The notes under the pieces: generated by a model | The model's database searches: none | Seen by the model: the letters and a program-made list of their open reading frames with translations, nothing else | Told to the model about the DNA's origin: nothing | Translations under genes and position numbers: made by a program | Assembly (NCBI RefSeq): GCF_000732625.1 | Contig: NZ_JPJI01000023.1 | Location: 124,001 to 188,000, forward strand | Reading direction: 5' to 3' | DNA from: Nonlabens ulvanivorans | Lineage (GTDB): Bacteria > Bacteroidota > Bacteroidia > Flavobacteriales > Flavobacteriaceae | Length of the DNA stretch: 64,000 nt | Shown here: positions 38,594-47,628 of the stretch, in pieces | How the letters are laid out: every line of letters begins with the position of its first letter | How positions within the stretch are numbered: position 1 is the stretch's first letter

Positions 38594-39299
38594 ATTCTCT
38601 CAATTCCTTAAATGTAATTCTACCTTCATAGAATGCTTTTCCTACTATGGCTCCTTCACAATTCATTTCGCGCAAGCGATATAAATCTTCTACGACAGCA
38701 ACACCACCACTAGCTATTAATTTAACAGGTGCTGTGTTAAGGATTTCTTTATACAACTCATTACTAGTTCCAGCAAGCATACCGTCTTTTGCTATATCGG
38801 TGCAAATCACATACTCGATTCCTTTTTTATTCCACTCTTTGATGAATTCTACCACTTCTAGTTCGCTACTTTCTAGCCAGCCGTGTGTTGCGATCATTCC
38901 ATCTTTAGCATCTGCTCCTAGGATGATTTTATCAGTACCATATCTAGAAATCCAACCTTCAAAAGTTGTAGCATCTTTCACGGCAATACTACCACCGGTA
39001 ACTTGTTTTGCACCACTTTCAAATACGACCTTTATGTCTTCGTCAGTTTTCACTCCACCGCCAAAATCAACCTGCAAACCAGTCTGTCCAGCGATGCGCT
39101 CGAGCACTTTCCAGTTCACGACGTGACTACTTTTTGCTCCATCTAGATCAACCAAATGCAAGTGCTTTATTCCATTTGCTTCAAATTCTTTTGCAACTTC
39201 TAGTGGGTCTTCATTATAAACCGTTTTTTGGTTGTAATCGCCTTGTGATAGACGTACACATTTACCGTCTATAATATCTATTGCTGGTATAATACGCAT
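38586..39299 (-). CDS. hisA: ProFAR isomerase
   Basis: A 237-residue TIM barrel that isomerises ProFAR to PRFAR. It has catalytic Asp8 ([20 protein letters not shown]) and Asp at [13 protein letters not shown], plus phosphate loops VDFGGGVKT and IASGGV. HisA shares ancestry with HisF but is of normal length here. It starts 1 nt after the hisH stop codon and overlaps the acetyltransferase gene by 8 nt. Confidence 0.96.
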   Translation of the reverse strand: MRIIPAIDIIDGKCVRLSQGDYNQKTVYNEDPLEVAKEFEANGIKHLHLVDLDGAKSSHVVNWKVLERIAGQTGLQVDFGGGVKTDEDIKVVFESGAKQVTGGSIAVKDATTFEGWISRYGTDKIILGADAKDGMIATHGWLESSELEVVEFIKEWNKKGIEYVICTDIAKDGMLAGTSNELYKEILNTAPVKLIASGGVAVVEDLYRLREMNCEGAIVGKAFYEGRITFKELREFV

Positions 39300-39300
39300 A

Positions 39301-39897
39301 CTATAATTCTATAAAGTTCTTTAATATTTGCTCACCTATTCCAGCACTTTTCTCAGGATGAAACTGTGTTGCATAAAAATTATCTTTTTGCAAGACACTA
39401 CTGAAAGGTAAAATATAATCACAAGCCGCAACTGTATCCTTACAAACTTCAGCATAGTACGAGTGTACATAATATACATCTGCTGCTGGTTGTAAGCCTT
39501 GCAAGACGGTAGATTGCAGATTAACAACCTCATTATTTAAACTATTCCATCCCATGTGAGGTACCTTCATTCCTGCAGTAGCCGGGAATTTCTTTACCGT
39601 AGTGTCAAAAATCCCTAGACATTCAGTATCACCTTCTTCACTGTGACTGCACATCAGTTGCATTCCTAAGCATATTCCTAGCACAGGCTGTTTCAATTCT
39701 TTTATGACTTGATCTAATCCACGTTCCCGCAAATAGTTCATCGCGGTACCAGCTTCTCCTACACCAGGGAAAATAACTTTGTCTGCCGCCTTTAATTCTT
39801 CAGGATCGTCAGTTACTTTATTCTCTATTCCTAGTCTGTTGAGCGCGTTAGTGACGCTTCCTATATTACCTGCGTTATATTTTACAATGGCAATCAT
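39301..39897 (-). CDS. hisH: Imidazole glycerol phosphate synthase glutaminase subunit
   Basis: A 198-residue class I glutamine amidotransferase that feeds ammonia to HisF. The nucleophile Cys is in [12 protein letters not shown], and the His-Glu pair is in [22 protein letters not shown] provides the oxyanion region. It overlaps hisB by 4 nt (ATGA). Confidence 0.96.
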   Translation of the reverse strand: MIAIVKYNAGNIGSVTNALNRLGIENKVTDDPEELKAADKVIFPGVGEAGTAMNYLRERGLDQVIKELKQPVLGICLGMQLMCSHSEEGDTECLGIFDTTVKKFPATAGMKVPHMGWNSLNNEVVNLQSTVLQGLQPAADVYYVHSYYAEVCKDTVAACDYILPFSSVLQKDNFYATQFHPEKSAGIGEQILKNFIEL

Positions 39898-41003
39898 AAA
39901 GTTCCTTTTGTACTCGGTAATTTACCATCACCAGTTTGTTTTACCGCCATTTTTATCGCTTTTGCAAACGCTTTAAATAGACTTTCTATTTTGTGGTGCT
40001 CGTTATCGCCTTCTACTTTCATGTTCAGGTTGCATTTTGCGGCATCGCTGAATGATTTGAAGAAGTGAAAGAACAATTCTGTAGGCATATCGCCCACATA
40101 TTCACGTTTAAATTCTGCTTCCCAAACGATCCATGGTCTACCACCGAAGTCTATTCCTACCTGTGCTAGCGAGTCGTCCATAGGTAGCAAGAAGCCATAT
40201 CTATTGATTCCTTTTTTTGAGGATAACGCTTTCGCGAAAGCGTCACCCAAAGCAATCGCCGTGTCTTCAATAGTGTGATGTTCATCTATTTCAAGATCGC
40301 CATCTACCTTAATATCTAAATCTAATGAACCGTGACGTTGCAACTGCTCTAGCATGTGATCATAGAACTTTAAACCTGTGTCAATTTTTCCGTTTCCAGA
40401 TCCATCAAGGTTTAAAACGATGTTGATATCGGTTTCATTTGTTTTACGGCTTACCGTGACCTTGCGAGGTTGTCCTTTTAAAAAGTCAAAAATCTCTTTC
40501 CAAGAATCCGTTTTAAGAACTACTAGTTCGTCTTCAAATTCACTATCATCAGTAATACTAGGTAGCTGTATTCCTTTACAGCCTAAATTCTTAGCTAGTT
40601 GCATATCGCTATTGCGATCACCGATTACAAAACTATTCTCTAGATCATAGTTGCCTTTTATATAATGTGTCAATAAACCAGTTTGTGGTTTACGAGTAGG
40701 TGCATTTTGCTCAGGAAAAGAACGGTCGATTAAAACCTCGCTGAAGTTAATCCCTTCATTTTCTAGCACATTCATCATTAAATTATGCACTGGCCAGAAG
40801 GTATCTTCAGGAAAACTATCTGTTCCTAATCCATCTTGATTAGTCACCATAACTAGTTCATAATCCAGCTCTCTAGCGATGCGATGTAGCTGAGTAATCG
40901 CCATAGGCAAGAATTCCAACTTTTCATAACTATCCAGTTGATAATCTACTGGTGGCTCTTTTACGATGGTACCATCGCGATCTATAAATAATACTTTTTT
41001 CAT
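39894..41003 (-). CDS. hisB: Bifunctional histidinol-phosphatase/imidazoleglycerol-phosphate dehydratase
   Basis: A 369-residue fusion for two steps of histidine synthesis. The HAD-type phosphatase comes first ([14 protein letters not shown] with nucleophile Asp, then [14 protein letters not shown]). The dehydratase follows (about 180-369) with metal-binding [14 protein letters not shown] and [16 protein letters not shown]. The dispersed palindrome codes for DAFAKALSS right after the first metal motif. The gene is followed by hisH with a 4-nt overlap. Confidence 0.96.
   Translation of the reverse strand: MKKVLFIDRDGTIVKEPPVDYQLDSYEKLEFLPMAITQLHRIARELDYELVMVTNQDGLGTDSFPEDTFWPVHNLMMNVLENEGINFSEVLIDRSFPEQNAPTRKPQTGLLTHYIKGNYDLENSFVIGDRNSDMQLAKNLGCKGIQLPSITDDSEFEDELVVLKTDSWKEIFDFLKGQPRKVTVSRKTNETDINIVLNLDGSGNGKIDTGLKFYDHMLEQLQRHGSLDLDIKVDGDLEIDEHHTIEDTAIALGDAFAKALSSKKGINRYGFLLPMDDSLAQVGIDFGGRPWIVWEAEFKREYVGDMPTELFFHFFKSFSDAAKCNLNMKVEGDNEHHKIESLFKAFAKAIKMAVKQTGDGKLPSTKGTL
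40227..40242. repeat. Dispersed palindrome, perfect copy inside hisB
   Basis: CGCTTTCGCGAAAGCG, read as AFAKA, next to the conserved dehydratase metal motif. Confidence 0.9.
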
Positions 41004-41006
41004 GTA

Positions 41007-41024
41007 TTTCCGCGAAGGCGGAAA
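41007..41024. repeat. Second-family palindrome just upstream of the hisB start
   Basis: TTTCCGC-GAAG-GCGGAAA, perfect 7-bp arms, 3 nt before the hisB ATG. Confidence 0.85.
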
Positions 41025-41119
41025 CCTCTTTCCGCAATCGACTTTATTTGATTAAATGCCATCAACGATGACTCTTTTATAATTTTTAAACTATTGAAGA
41101 ACGGCTTCGGTTTCAGTTA

Positions 41120-41305
41120 TTATTTATTCTTTTCAGCTTCTTTTTGAAGTTTTATTTTATCAAGTGAAATCTTGATTAAAGCAAGACCAACTATAGGACC
41201 TGCTATCGGTCCGCTAGAATAATCTCCTTTTAGTAGTTTATATATCGCAAATATGACACAAGATGCACCAAGTGCGATAAAAAAGTAATGTCCTATATTT
41301 TTCAT
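41120..41305 (-). CDS. Small two-helix membrane protein within the his operon
   Basis: A 61-residue protein with two hydrophobic helices (FFIALGASCVIFAIYKLL and GPIAGPIVGLALIKISL) and a charged Lys/Glu tail. I do not recognise a family. It lies between hisC and hisB in the same orientation with gaps of 36 and 116 nt. Probably a real small gene inserted in the operon; no link to histidine synthesis is apparent. Confidence 0.6.
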   Translation of the reverse strand: MKNIGHYFFIALGASCVIFAIYKLLKGDYSSGPIAGPIVGLALIKISLDKIKLQKEAEKNK

Positions 41306-41341
41306 AATTGCTTTTTTCTGATTATGTAAACTAAAATTTCG

Positions 41342-42508
41342 TTATGTGTTAATCATTTTTCGATATTCTCGCAAAGCCGTGATCACCGCTTTACATTCGA
41401 CCATCCTACCAACCGTAAATCGTAAGGTATCTTCAATCTGACTGCTGCGATTACGTATAATAATATCTTTATCACGTAGGTAATTATAAACTTGAGTAGC
41501 GTTTTCTACTTTGGCAAGTACAAAATTTGCTTCACTAGGATATACTTCTTTAATGAAGTCAAAACTGTTTAAATGCTCCACAAGAAAATCTCTGTTATTG
41601 ATAATTTCTTGGATTTCGCTTTTTGTTTTTTCTTCGTTTTGTAACGCCTCTAGAACTGCTTTTTGTGATAAGTCATTTACATTATAGGGCGGCTTTGTTC
41701 TGTTGAATAATTCAATAATTTCTGGAGAAGAAAAGGCAAATCCTACTCGAGCACCAGCCATACCATGAGCCTTAGACATGGTTTGTAACACCACAAGATT
41801 AGGATAATCTTCTAGTCGTTTTATGAAACTCATGTTCTCTGTAAAATCTTGATAAGCTTCGTCTATCACGATAATACCATTAAAACTCACGAACAAACGA
41901 TCCAACTGTCTTTGATTTTCCAGCATCTCTGCTTCAAACTCTGGAGCAAATGGCATATCCATCATACCACCACGAGTATAATTTTGTGCTTGCCAGTCGT
42001 GTTTTAAATCTGCTTTGAGCAGCACATTTCCAGTAGGGTTATTAGGAGAACAAATCCATAAAATCTTAATCGAGTTGTCATCCTGAACTTGTTTCAGGAT
42101 CTGTTCTAAATCCAACTCAAAGCGCTCATTCAAAGGAATCTTCAACACCTCTACATCATTAATCGCTGCGCTAACTTCATACATTCCATAAGTAGGCGGA
42201 CAAGTAATTACGGTGTCTTTTCCTGGTTCACAGAAAATGCGATACAATAAATCAATAGCCTCATCACTACCATTACCTACAAAAATTTGATTTGGCGAAA
42301 TGTCTTTTTGTTTTGCGAGTTCTTCCTTTATCGAAGACTGTAATGGATCTGGGTAACGGTTTAAATCTCCCTTAGGATTTTCATTTGCGTCTAGTAACGT
42401 CAGCTCGTTTTTATCGCTACCGTACAAATCAAATTCACTGCGCGCACTAGAATAAGGCTTCAAATTCCAGATGTTCTTACGGACTATGTTTTCTAAGTTA
42501 AATTCCAT
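41342..42508 (-). CDS. hisC: Histidinol-phosphate aminotransferase with extra loop
   Basis: A 388-residue class II PLP aminotransferase. LDANENPKGDLNRYPDP, FVGNGSDEAIDLLYR and ICSPNNPTGN are typical, with the PLP lysine in QTMSKAHGMAGARVGF. Family members are usually 345-365 residues. About 30 extra residues (roughly 168-202, HDWQAQ to QRQLDR) lie between NNPTGN and FNGIIVIDEAY. A small palindrome at 42080-42100 codes for ILKQVQDD just before the NNPTG motif. Confidence 0.94.
   Translation of the reverse strand: MEFNLENIVRKNIWNLKPYSSARSEFDLYGSDKNELTLLDANENPKGDLNRYPDPLQSSIKEELAKQKDISPNQIFVGNGSDEAIDLLYRIFCEPGKDTVITCPPTYGMYEVSAAINDVEVLKIPLNERFELDLEQILKQVQDDNSIKILWICSPNNPTGNVLLKADLKHDWQAQNYTRGGMMDMPFAPEFEAEMLENQRQLDRLFVSFNGIIVIDEAYQDFTENMSFIKRLEDYPNLVVLQTMSKAHGMAGARVGFAFSSPEIIELFNRTKPPYNVNDLSQKAVLEALQNEEKTKSEIQEIINNRDFLVEHLNSFDFIKEVYPSEANFVLAKVENATQVYNYLRDKDIIIRNRSSQIEDTLRFTVGRMVECKAVITALREYRKMINT
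42080..42100. repeat. Palindrome of the tcctgaa-type inside hisC
   Basis: ATCCTGAA-CTTGT-TTCAGGAT, perfect 8-bp arms; codes for ILKQVQDD. Confidence 0.85.
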
Positions 42509-42517
42509 TGTTTTTCT

Positions 42518-42542
42518 GTCATTCCGCTTTAAGGCGGAATCG
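42518..42542. repeat. Second-family palindrome between hisD and hisC
   Basis: ATTCCGC-TTTAAG-GCGGAAT (42521-42540) with flanks GTC and CG, the same outer sequence as the copy at 37976. Confidence 0.85.
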
Positions 42543-42543
42543 C

Positions 42544-43839
42544 TTAATTATAATTCTCAATTTCTTTTAATCGCACACTCACCGCATTTTTGTGCGCATC
42601 GAGACCTTCGGCAGTAGCCATAATTTCAACGGCTGGTCCTAGGTTCTTCAATCCCTGTGATGTTGCTTTTTGATAGGTCACTTTGTTTACAAAACTATCT
42701 ACTGACACGCCGCTATAATTACGCGCATAGCCATAGGTAGGTAAGGTGTGGTTAGTACCACTAGCATAATCACCTAAACTCTCGCAAGTGTAAGAACCTA
42801 TAAAAATAGATCCAGCAACTTGAATTTGATCGGCTACATCACCAGCATTTTCTGTATTTATGATCAAGTGTTCTGGTGCATATGCGTCAGACCATTTGAC
42901 GCATTCTTCTATGCTTTCTAGAACGATTGTCTTACTGTTTTCAATAGCTTTTTCTGCTATTTGCTTTCGCGAAAGCGTACTTAATTGAATCCTTAATTGT
43001 TCATTTACAGCTTCGGCTAGAGTAATAGAATCAGTTAATAGAATTACTTGAGAATCTGGACCATGTTCTGCTTGTGCTAGTAAGTCTGCTGCTACAAATA
43101 CTGGGTTTGCTTTTTGATCTGCAATAACTAAAACCTCTGACGGTCCAGCAGGCATATCAATGGCGACACCTTGTTGTTGAGCAAGTTCTTTAGCTCTTGT
43201 TACAAATGCGTTTCCAGGACCAAAGATCTTATCTACCGCTGGAATACTTTCTGTTCCATAAGTCATGGCAGCAATCGCTTGTGCGCCACCAGCTTTATAG
43301 ATTTCTGTAATGCCACAAATACTTGCTGTATATAAAACAGCCGGATTGATGTTTCCATTGGCGTCTGTTGGACTACAAAGAACCACACGCTTATTACCGG
43401 CAATCTTTGCTGGAATAGCGAGCATTAACACCGTGGAAAAAAGAGGAGCAGAGCCACCAGGAATATATAAACCTACTTTTTGAATAGGTAAAGATTTTCT
43501 CCAGCAAGTCATCCCAGGCATGGTTTCTATAACGGGATAATCCTGAGTGTAACAAGCCTCGTGAAATTTATAAATGTTTTGATAAGCAGTTTGTATCGCT
43601 ACTTTTAATTCTGGTGAAACAAGTGTTGACGCTTGTTCGATTTCTTTTTCTGTAACTCTAAGAGTGCCTAATTTTGCCTTATCAAATTTTTCTGCAAAGG
43701 CAAATAAGGCCTGATCACCATTTTCTTTAACCAGCTGTATGATATCTGTTACTGCAGTTTCTACATTAGCACGTTCTTGTTGAGGACGTTCTAACAACTC
43801 TTGTTGTTGAGAATAATCTGGATTAGAAATGATTTTCAT
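42544..43839 (-). CDS. hisD: Histidinol dehydrogenase
   Basis: A 431-residue zinc-dependent NAD enzyme for the last two steps of histidine synthesis. It has KVGLYIPGGSAPLFSTVLMLAIPA, DMPAGPSEVLVIAD, LAQAEHGPDSQ with a zinc His, and EHLIINTEN. The start overlaps the hisG stop codon by 1 nt (TAATG). The dispersed palindrome codes for STLSRKQIAEK in a surface helix at about residues 290-300. Confidence 0.97.
   Translation of the reverse strand: MKIISNPDYSQQQELLERPQQERANVETAVTDIIQLVKENGDQALFAFAEKFDKAKLGTLRVTEKEIEQASTLVSPELKVAIQTAYQNIYKFHEACYTQDYPVIETMPGMTCWRKSLPIQKVGLYIPGGSAPLFSTVLMLAIPAKIAGNKRVVLCSPTDANGNINPAVLYTASICGITEIYKAGGAQAIAAMTYGTESIPAVDKIFGPGNAFVTRAKELAQQQGVAIDMPAGPSEVLVIADQKANPVFVAADLLAQAEHGPDSQVILLTDSITLAEAVNEQLRIQLSTLSRKQIAEKAIENSKTIVLESIEECVKWSDAYAPEHLIINTENAGDVADQIQVAGSIFIGSYTCESLGDYASGTNHTLPTYGYARNYSGVSVDSFVNKVTYQKATSQGLKNLGPAVEIMATAEGLDAHKNAVSVRLKEIENYN
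42962..42977. repeat. Dispersed palindrome, 15/16, inside hisD
   Basis: TGCTTTCGCGAAAGCG, read as LSRKQ in the coding frame. Confidence 0.85.
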
Positions 43840-44690
43840 TATGCAATCAATTTTTCAATAGGACTCACTAAAATACCTTGTGCACCAGCATCTTTTAACT
43901 GATCGATGACATTCCAGAAATCATTTTCTTCAATTACAGAGTGTAAACTGGACCAACCTTCTTCAGCTAATGGTAATACCGTTGGGCTTTTCATTCCAGG
44001 TAATAAAGCAGATATTTCTTCTATCTTATCATTAGGTGCGTTTAATAAGATGTATTTGCTTTTTTGTGCATTCTGTACAGCGTCTATTCTGAACGTTAGC
44101 TTGTCAAGTATTTCTTTCTTCTCTATGCTTAAGTTAGGATTAGAGATTAAAACAGCTTCACTATACATTACTGTTTCCACTTCCTTAAGACCATTCATAA
44201 TTAGAGTTGATCCTGTAGAAACGATGTCGCAAATACCTTCTGCAAGGCCTATTCCTGGAGCTATCTCTACAGATCCTCCTATTTCTTCTGTCGTTGCATC
44301 GATTCCTTTATCTGCGAAGAACCTTTTAACGATAGTGGTATAACTACTGGCTACTTTTTTACCATTGAACCATTCTAATCCTGGATAATCCACATCTTTT
44401 TGAACGGCAAGACTTAAACGACAGCCTGCAAAACCTAGTTGTTTTATAACATCTACATCTTGATCTTTTTCTTCTACTTCATTAAGTCCTAAAATTCCAA
44501 GGTCTGCAACACCATTTGCAACATATTGTGGTATATCATCATCTCTTAAAAAAAGAATTTCCATAGGGAAATTTTTTGCTTGAGTAGATAATTTACGACC
44601 ACCATTGTCAAATTTGATACCGCAATCCTTTAAGAGTTGCAAAGATTTATCTGATAGTCTTCCTGATTTTTGTACTGCTATTCTGATCAT
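43839..44690 (-). CDS. hisG: ATP phosphoribosyltransferase
   Basis: A 283-residue long-form HisG, first enzyme of histidine synthesis. The start MIRIAVQKSGRLSDKSLQLL at 44690 matches family N-termini; an ATG at 44705 would add five residues. ANGVADLGILGLNEVEE and DIVSTGSTLIMNGL line the PRPP/ATP site, and the C-terminal ACT-like regulatory domain (about 215-283) is present, so feedback by histidine is expected. It is the first structural gene after the his leader and attenuator. Confidence 0.96.
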   Translation of the reverse strand: MIRIAVQKSGRLSDKSLQLLKDCGIKFDNGGRKLSTQAKNFPMEILFLRDDDIPQYVANGVADLGILGLNEVEEKDQDVDVIKQLGFAGCRLSLAVQKDVDYPGLEWFNGKKVASSYTTIVKRFFADKGIDATTEEIGGSVEIAPGIGLAEGICDIVSTGSTLIMNGLKEVETVMYSEAVLISNPNLSIEKKEILDKLTFRIDAVQNAQKSKYILLNAPNDKIEEISALLPGMKSPTVLPLAEEGWSSLHSVIEENDFWNVIDQLKDAGAQGILVSPIEKLIA

Positions 44691-44771
44691 AATTTTTGTT
44701 GACATTCTATTTTGAGAATGTTGTTTAAGCTGCTTACAAACTGTTTTTTATTTCAAACTTTTTAAAACAAA

Positions 44772-44797
44772 AAAACCGCCTGAAACAGACGGTTTTT
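44772..44797 (-). terminator. his operon attenuator terminator
   Basis: On the minus strand CCGTCTG-TTT-CAGGCGG (one G-T pair), extended by AA/TT, is followed by seven T residues. It lies between the leader peptide and hisG. The leader segment CAGGCG near the leader stop codon can pair with the 5' arm CGTCTG instead. Confidence 0.88.
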
Positions 44798-44827
44798 AAA
44801 ATATGTTTGAGTTACATCAATACACTT

Positions 44828-44884
44828 TTAGCTCGCCTGACGGTAAGTAAAAAGATGATGATGATGTGCGTTTTGTGTTTTCAT
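44828..44884 (-). CDS. hisL: his operon leader peptide (attenuator peptide)
   Basis: An 18-residue ORF, MKTQNAHHHHLFTYRQAS, with four consecutive His codons, read from 44884. A -7 element TACTTTTG (44892-44899) ends 7 nt before the ATG. Ribosome stalling at the His codons would free the downstream CAGGCG to pair with the 5' arm of the terminator and allow transcription of hisG. The ORF is too short for standard gene finders, but its position and composition are diagnostic. Confidence 0.9.
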   Translation of the reverse strand: MKTQNAHHHHLFTYRQAS

Positions 44885-44891
44885 TATGTTA

Positions 44892-44899
44892 CAAAAGTA
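44892..44899 (-). promoter_or_regulatory. his operon -7 promoter element
   Basis: TACTTTTG on the minus strand matches TAnnTTTG, 7 nt before the leader ATG. Confidence 0.7.
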
Positions 44900-44925
44900 A
44901 GTCTGAAAATTGAATGATGAAAATT

Positions 44926-44948
44926 AATCCTACTTTATTAATAGGATT
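44926..44948 (-). terminator. Possible weak terminator after trpA
   Basis: A 7-bp stem AATCCTA/TAGGATT with a 9-nt loop lies 52-74 nt after the trpA stop codon. The following run is only AATTTT on the minus strand. Confidence 0.4.
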
Positions 44949-44999
44949 TAACTTTAATTTAAAAGTTTGTACTCCTTTGTTTAGTCTTTCTTTCCAGTA

Positions 45000-45764
45000 T
45001 TATTTAATACTTGCTACAAAGTTTGCGGTTGCTTTGGCAATGTCATCTACATCGGTTATTTGTCTTATGAATTCACTACCTATAATCGCGCCATCCACAT
45101 ACTTACAAGCATCTTTAAAGTTCTGTTGATTTTTAATATTGAAGCCAGTTAGAATAGGTGTTTTTAATTTCATGTCTTTAAGTTTACCTAAATAATCTGC
45201 TGCTGCAGAGAAATCTGCTTTAGATCCTGTAGTACTAGCCGAGCTAACTGCATAAATAAAACCGTTAGAGTTATCGTCGATTTCTCTGATACGTTTTTCT
45301 GAAGTTTGAGGAGTTACTAAGAATATGTTGCTGATGTTATATTTTTCAAAGACTTCTTTAAATTCTGTCTGATAAATATACATAGGTAAGTCTGGAACTA
45401 TTAATCCGTCAACTCCTACTTCTTGACATTTTTTACAAAATTTCTCTAATCCATATTGCATCACAGGATTCAAATATCCCATCAATAAAACTGGAACTTT
45501 AGGAGTATGATTTTCTAATTGAGAAAATAGTTTTTCAATAGACATACCATTCTCTAAAGCAATTTTGCTGCTTTCTTGAATAGTAGGACCATCTGCCAAT
45601 GGATCACTAAATGGAATCCCTATTTCTACTAAATCGACTTTTGCATTTTCTAAAGCTGTGAGTAGAGTAGTGGTGTCTTCTAGTTGTGGATATCCAGCGG
45701 TAAAGAATATGTTCAACAAGTTTTGAGGCTTGTGTTTAAGTAGTTCTGTGAGTTTATTTTTCAT
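45000..45764 (-). CDS. trpA: Tryptophan synthase alpha chain
   Basis: A 254-residue TIM barrel that cleaves indole-3-glycerol phosphate. FFTAGYPQLEDT, VEIGIPFSDPLADGPTIQESS with catalytic Glu, and LIVPDLPM with catalytic Asp are intact, as is the phosphate site TGFNIKN. It is the last gene of the trp operon, 59 nt after trpB. Confidence 0.96.
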   Translation of the reverse strand: MKNKLTELLKHKPQNLLNIFFTAGYPQLEDTTTLLTALENAKVDLVEIGIPFSDPLADGPTIQESSKIALENGMSIEKLFSQLENHTPKVPVLLMGYLNPVMQYGLEKFCKKCQEVGVDGLIVPDLPMYIYQTEFKEVFEKYNISNIFLVTPQTSEKRIREIDDNSNGFIYAVSSASTTGSKADFSAAADYLGKLKDMKLKTPILTGFNIKNQQNFKDACKYVDGAIIGSEFIRQITDVDDIAKATANFVASIK

Positions 45765-45823
45765 TGTTATAATCAGTTTTCAGCGCATGGCTTGCGCACT
45801 GCATAGTAAGTATGACTTTGTTT

Positions 45824-46993
45824 CTACAGTAGGTTCAACTCTTCCATATATGTATTCATGTCTTTATCACCGCGACCAGATAGATTGATTACAACACGAT
45901 CAGTAGGTTTTAAGTCTAAGTCTTTTAAGACAGAGAAAGCATGAGCGGTTTCTAGTGCAGGAATAATACCTTCAAGGCGACTACATTCTACAGCAGCTTC
46001 TAGTGCTTCAGCATCTGTAACAGCCATATATTGAGCGCGGTCAGACACTTTTAACCAAGCATGTGCTGGTCCGATTCCAGGATAGTCTAGTCCTGCTGAA
46101 ATACTATGAGGTTCTACAACCTGTCCATCTTTATCTTGCATCATTATAGAACGACTTGCGTGTAAAACACCTGGAGTTCCTAGAGTTAATGTGGCCGCAG
46201 TCTTATCGGTATCTACACCTAAACCAGCCGCTTCTACACCTATTAATTTTACTTCTTTATCATCTAAAAAGTGATAAAAAGCGCCCATTGCATTAGAACC
46301 GCCACCTACACATGCAATGACATAATCTGGTAAACCATCCATTTGTTTCTTAATCTCTTGAGAAATCACAGACTGATATCTTGCCACCATGTCAGGATAA
46401 GGATGTGGTCCAACTACTGAGCCTATGATGTAATGAGTGTCTTCTGGATTATTGATCCAGTCGCGCATTGCCTCATTAGTAGCGTCTTTTAAAGTTTTAG
46501 AACCGCTAGTTGCAGGTCTAACCGTTGCACCCAACATTTTCATGCGGGCAACATTAGGCGCTTGACGTTCTATATCTTTCTCGCCCATGTAAACGATGCA
46601 TTCCAGTCCTTTTAATGCACATACGGTTGCTGTTGCTACACCATGTTGTCCAGCACCAGTCTCTGCAATGATTCTTTTTTTACCTAGTTTTTCGGCAAGT
46701 AAAATCTGACCGATCGTGTTATTTACTTTATGAGCACCGGTATGACAAAGATCTTCTCTCTTTAACCAGATTTGAGCTCCATATTTTTCAGAAAGTCGCT
46801 TAGCTAAAAATAGTGGAGTAGGGCGACCTACATAATCTTTAAGCAATTGATGAAACTCTTCTTGAAATTCTGGTGATTTTTCTATTGCTAGATAATTCTC
46901 TTGTAGTTCTTCAATATTAGGATAGAGCAATTCTGGAATGAATGCACCACCGAATTCTCCATAAAATCCTTGTTCATTTACTTGATAGCTCAT
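45824..46993 (-). CDS. trpB: Tryptophan synthase beta chain
   Basis: A 389-residue PLP enzyme that joins indole and serine. The PLP lysine is in [13 protein letters not shown], the catalytic loop is [15 protein letters not shown], and the phosphate loop is GGGSNAMG. It overlaps trpF by 4 nt (46990-46993). Confidence 0.97.
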   Translation of the reverse strand: MSYQVNEQGFYGEFGGAFIPELLYPNIEELQENYLAIEKSPEFQEEFHQLLKDYVGRPTPLFLAKRLSEKYGAQIWLKREDLCHTGAHKVNNTIGQILLAEKLGKKRIIAETGAGQHGVATATVCALKGLECIVYMGEKDIERQAPNVARMKMLGATVRPATSGSKTLKDATNEAMRDWINNPEDTHYIIGSVVGPHPYPDMVARYQSVISQEIKKQMDGLPDYVIACVGGGSNAMGAFYHFLDDKEVKLIGVEAAGLGVDTDKTAATLTLGTPGVLHASRSIMMQDKDGQVVEPHSISAGLDYPGIGPAHAWLKVSDRAQYMAVTDAEALEAAVECSRLEGIIPALETAHAFSVLKDLDLKPTDRVVINLSGRGDKDMNTYMEELNLL

Positions 46994-47628
46994 TTTCTTA
47001 ATTTTTCTATGAATGTTTTTATTTCTTTTATGTTTTTAACACCAGGCTCGGTTTCAAATTTTGAATTAAGATCTACACCTAAAAACATGTTGTGTTTAAA
47101 TTCTTTTACTATTGCTACATCATCTTTTGAAATTCCACCGCTTAATAAAAAAGGAACTTCTCCTTTATAAGAGTCGAGAATAGACCAATTAAATTTCTTA
47201 CCACTACCTCCATAATTGGGAGTAGCTGTGTCAAATAAAAAGAAAAGTTTGCCCACATATTGTGCTGCTAGCTCTTCCCATTCTTTTAAACTATTTAAAT
47301 CAAAGTCTTCGGTGATTTGAAATGCTTTAAATATCTTAATATCTATTTCTAGTAACGCTTTCGCGAAAGCAGAATCCTCATCACCATGTAATTGAATAAC
47401 GTCCAGTTGCAATGGAATGATATCCTTTAAAATGTTTTCAAGGGATTCATTTACATACACGCCTACGGTTCCTTTATTCATGGTTTGTTGGGCGACATTT
47501 TCTTTTTGAGAATCGTCTACAAATCGCTTAGACTTTGAGTAACGTATAATTCCCATGAAATCAATATCCAGTTCTTGTAACTGGTTAATGTTTTCTATAT
47601 CGCGCATACCGCACACTTTAATCATCAT
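46990..47628 (-). CDS. trpF: Phosphoribosylanthranilate isomerase
   Basis: A 212-residue TIM barrel with catalytic Cys7 (MIKVCGMRD) and Asp ([18 protein letters not shown]). The dispersed palindrome codes for SAFAKALLE at about residues 85-93, on the helix after the HGDED strand. It overlaps trpB and trpC by 4 nt each, indicating translational coupling. Confidence 0.96.
   Translation of the reverse strand: MMIKVCGMRDIENINQLQELDIDFMGIIRYSKSKRFVDDSQKENVAQQTMNKGTVGVYVNESLENILKDIIPLQLDVIQLHGDEDSAFAKALLEIDIKIFKAFQITEDFDLNSLKEWEELAAQYVGKLFFLFDTATPNYGGSGKKFNWSILDSYKGEVPFLLSGGISKDDVAIVKEFKHNMFLGVDLNSKFETEPGVKNIKEIKTFIEKLRK
47356..47371. repeat. Dispersed palindrome, 15/16, inside trpF
   Basis: CGCTTTCGCGAAAGCA, read as AFAKA. 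Confidence 0.85.

Noticed and set aside
38647-39126. Plus-strand ORF of 159 codons opposite hisA
   Set aside because: It is an antisense shadow of a fully conserved enzyme gene, with Ser/Pro-rich composition and no recognisable domain.
43906-44343. Plus-strand ORF of 145 codons opposite hisG
   Set aside because: Antisense shadow; no start signal and no similarity to known proteins.
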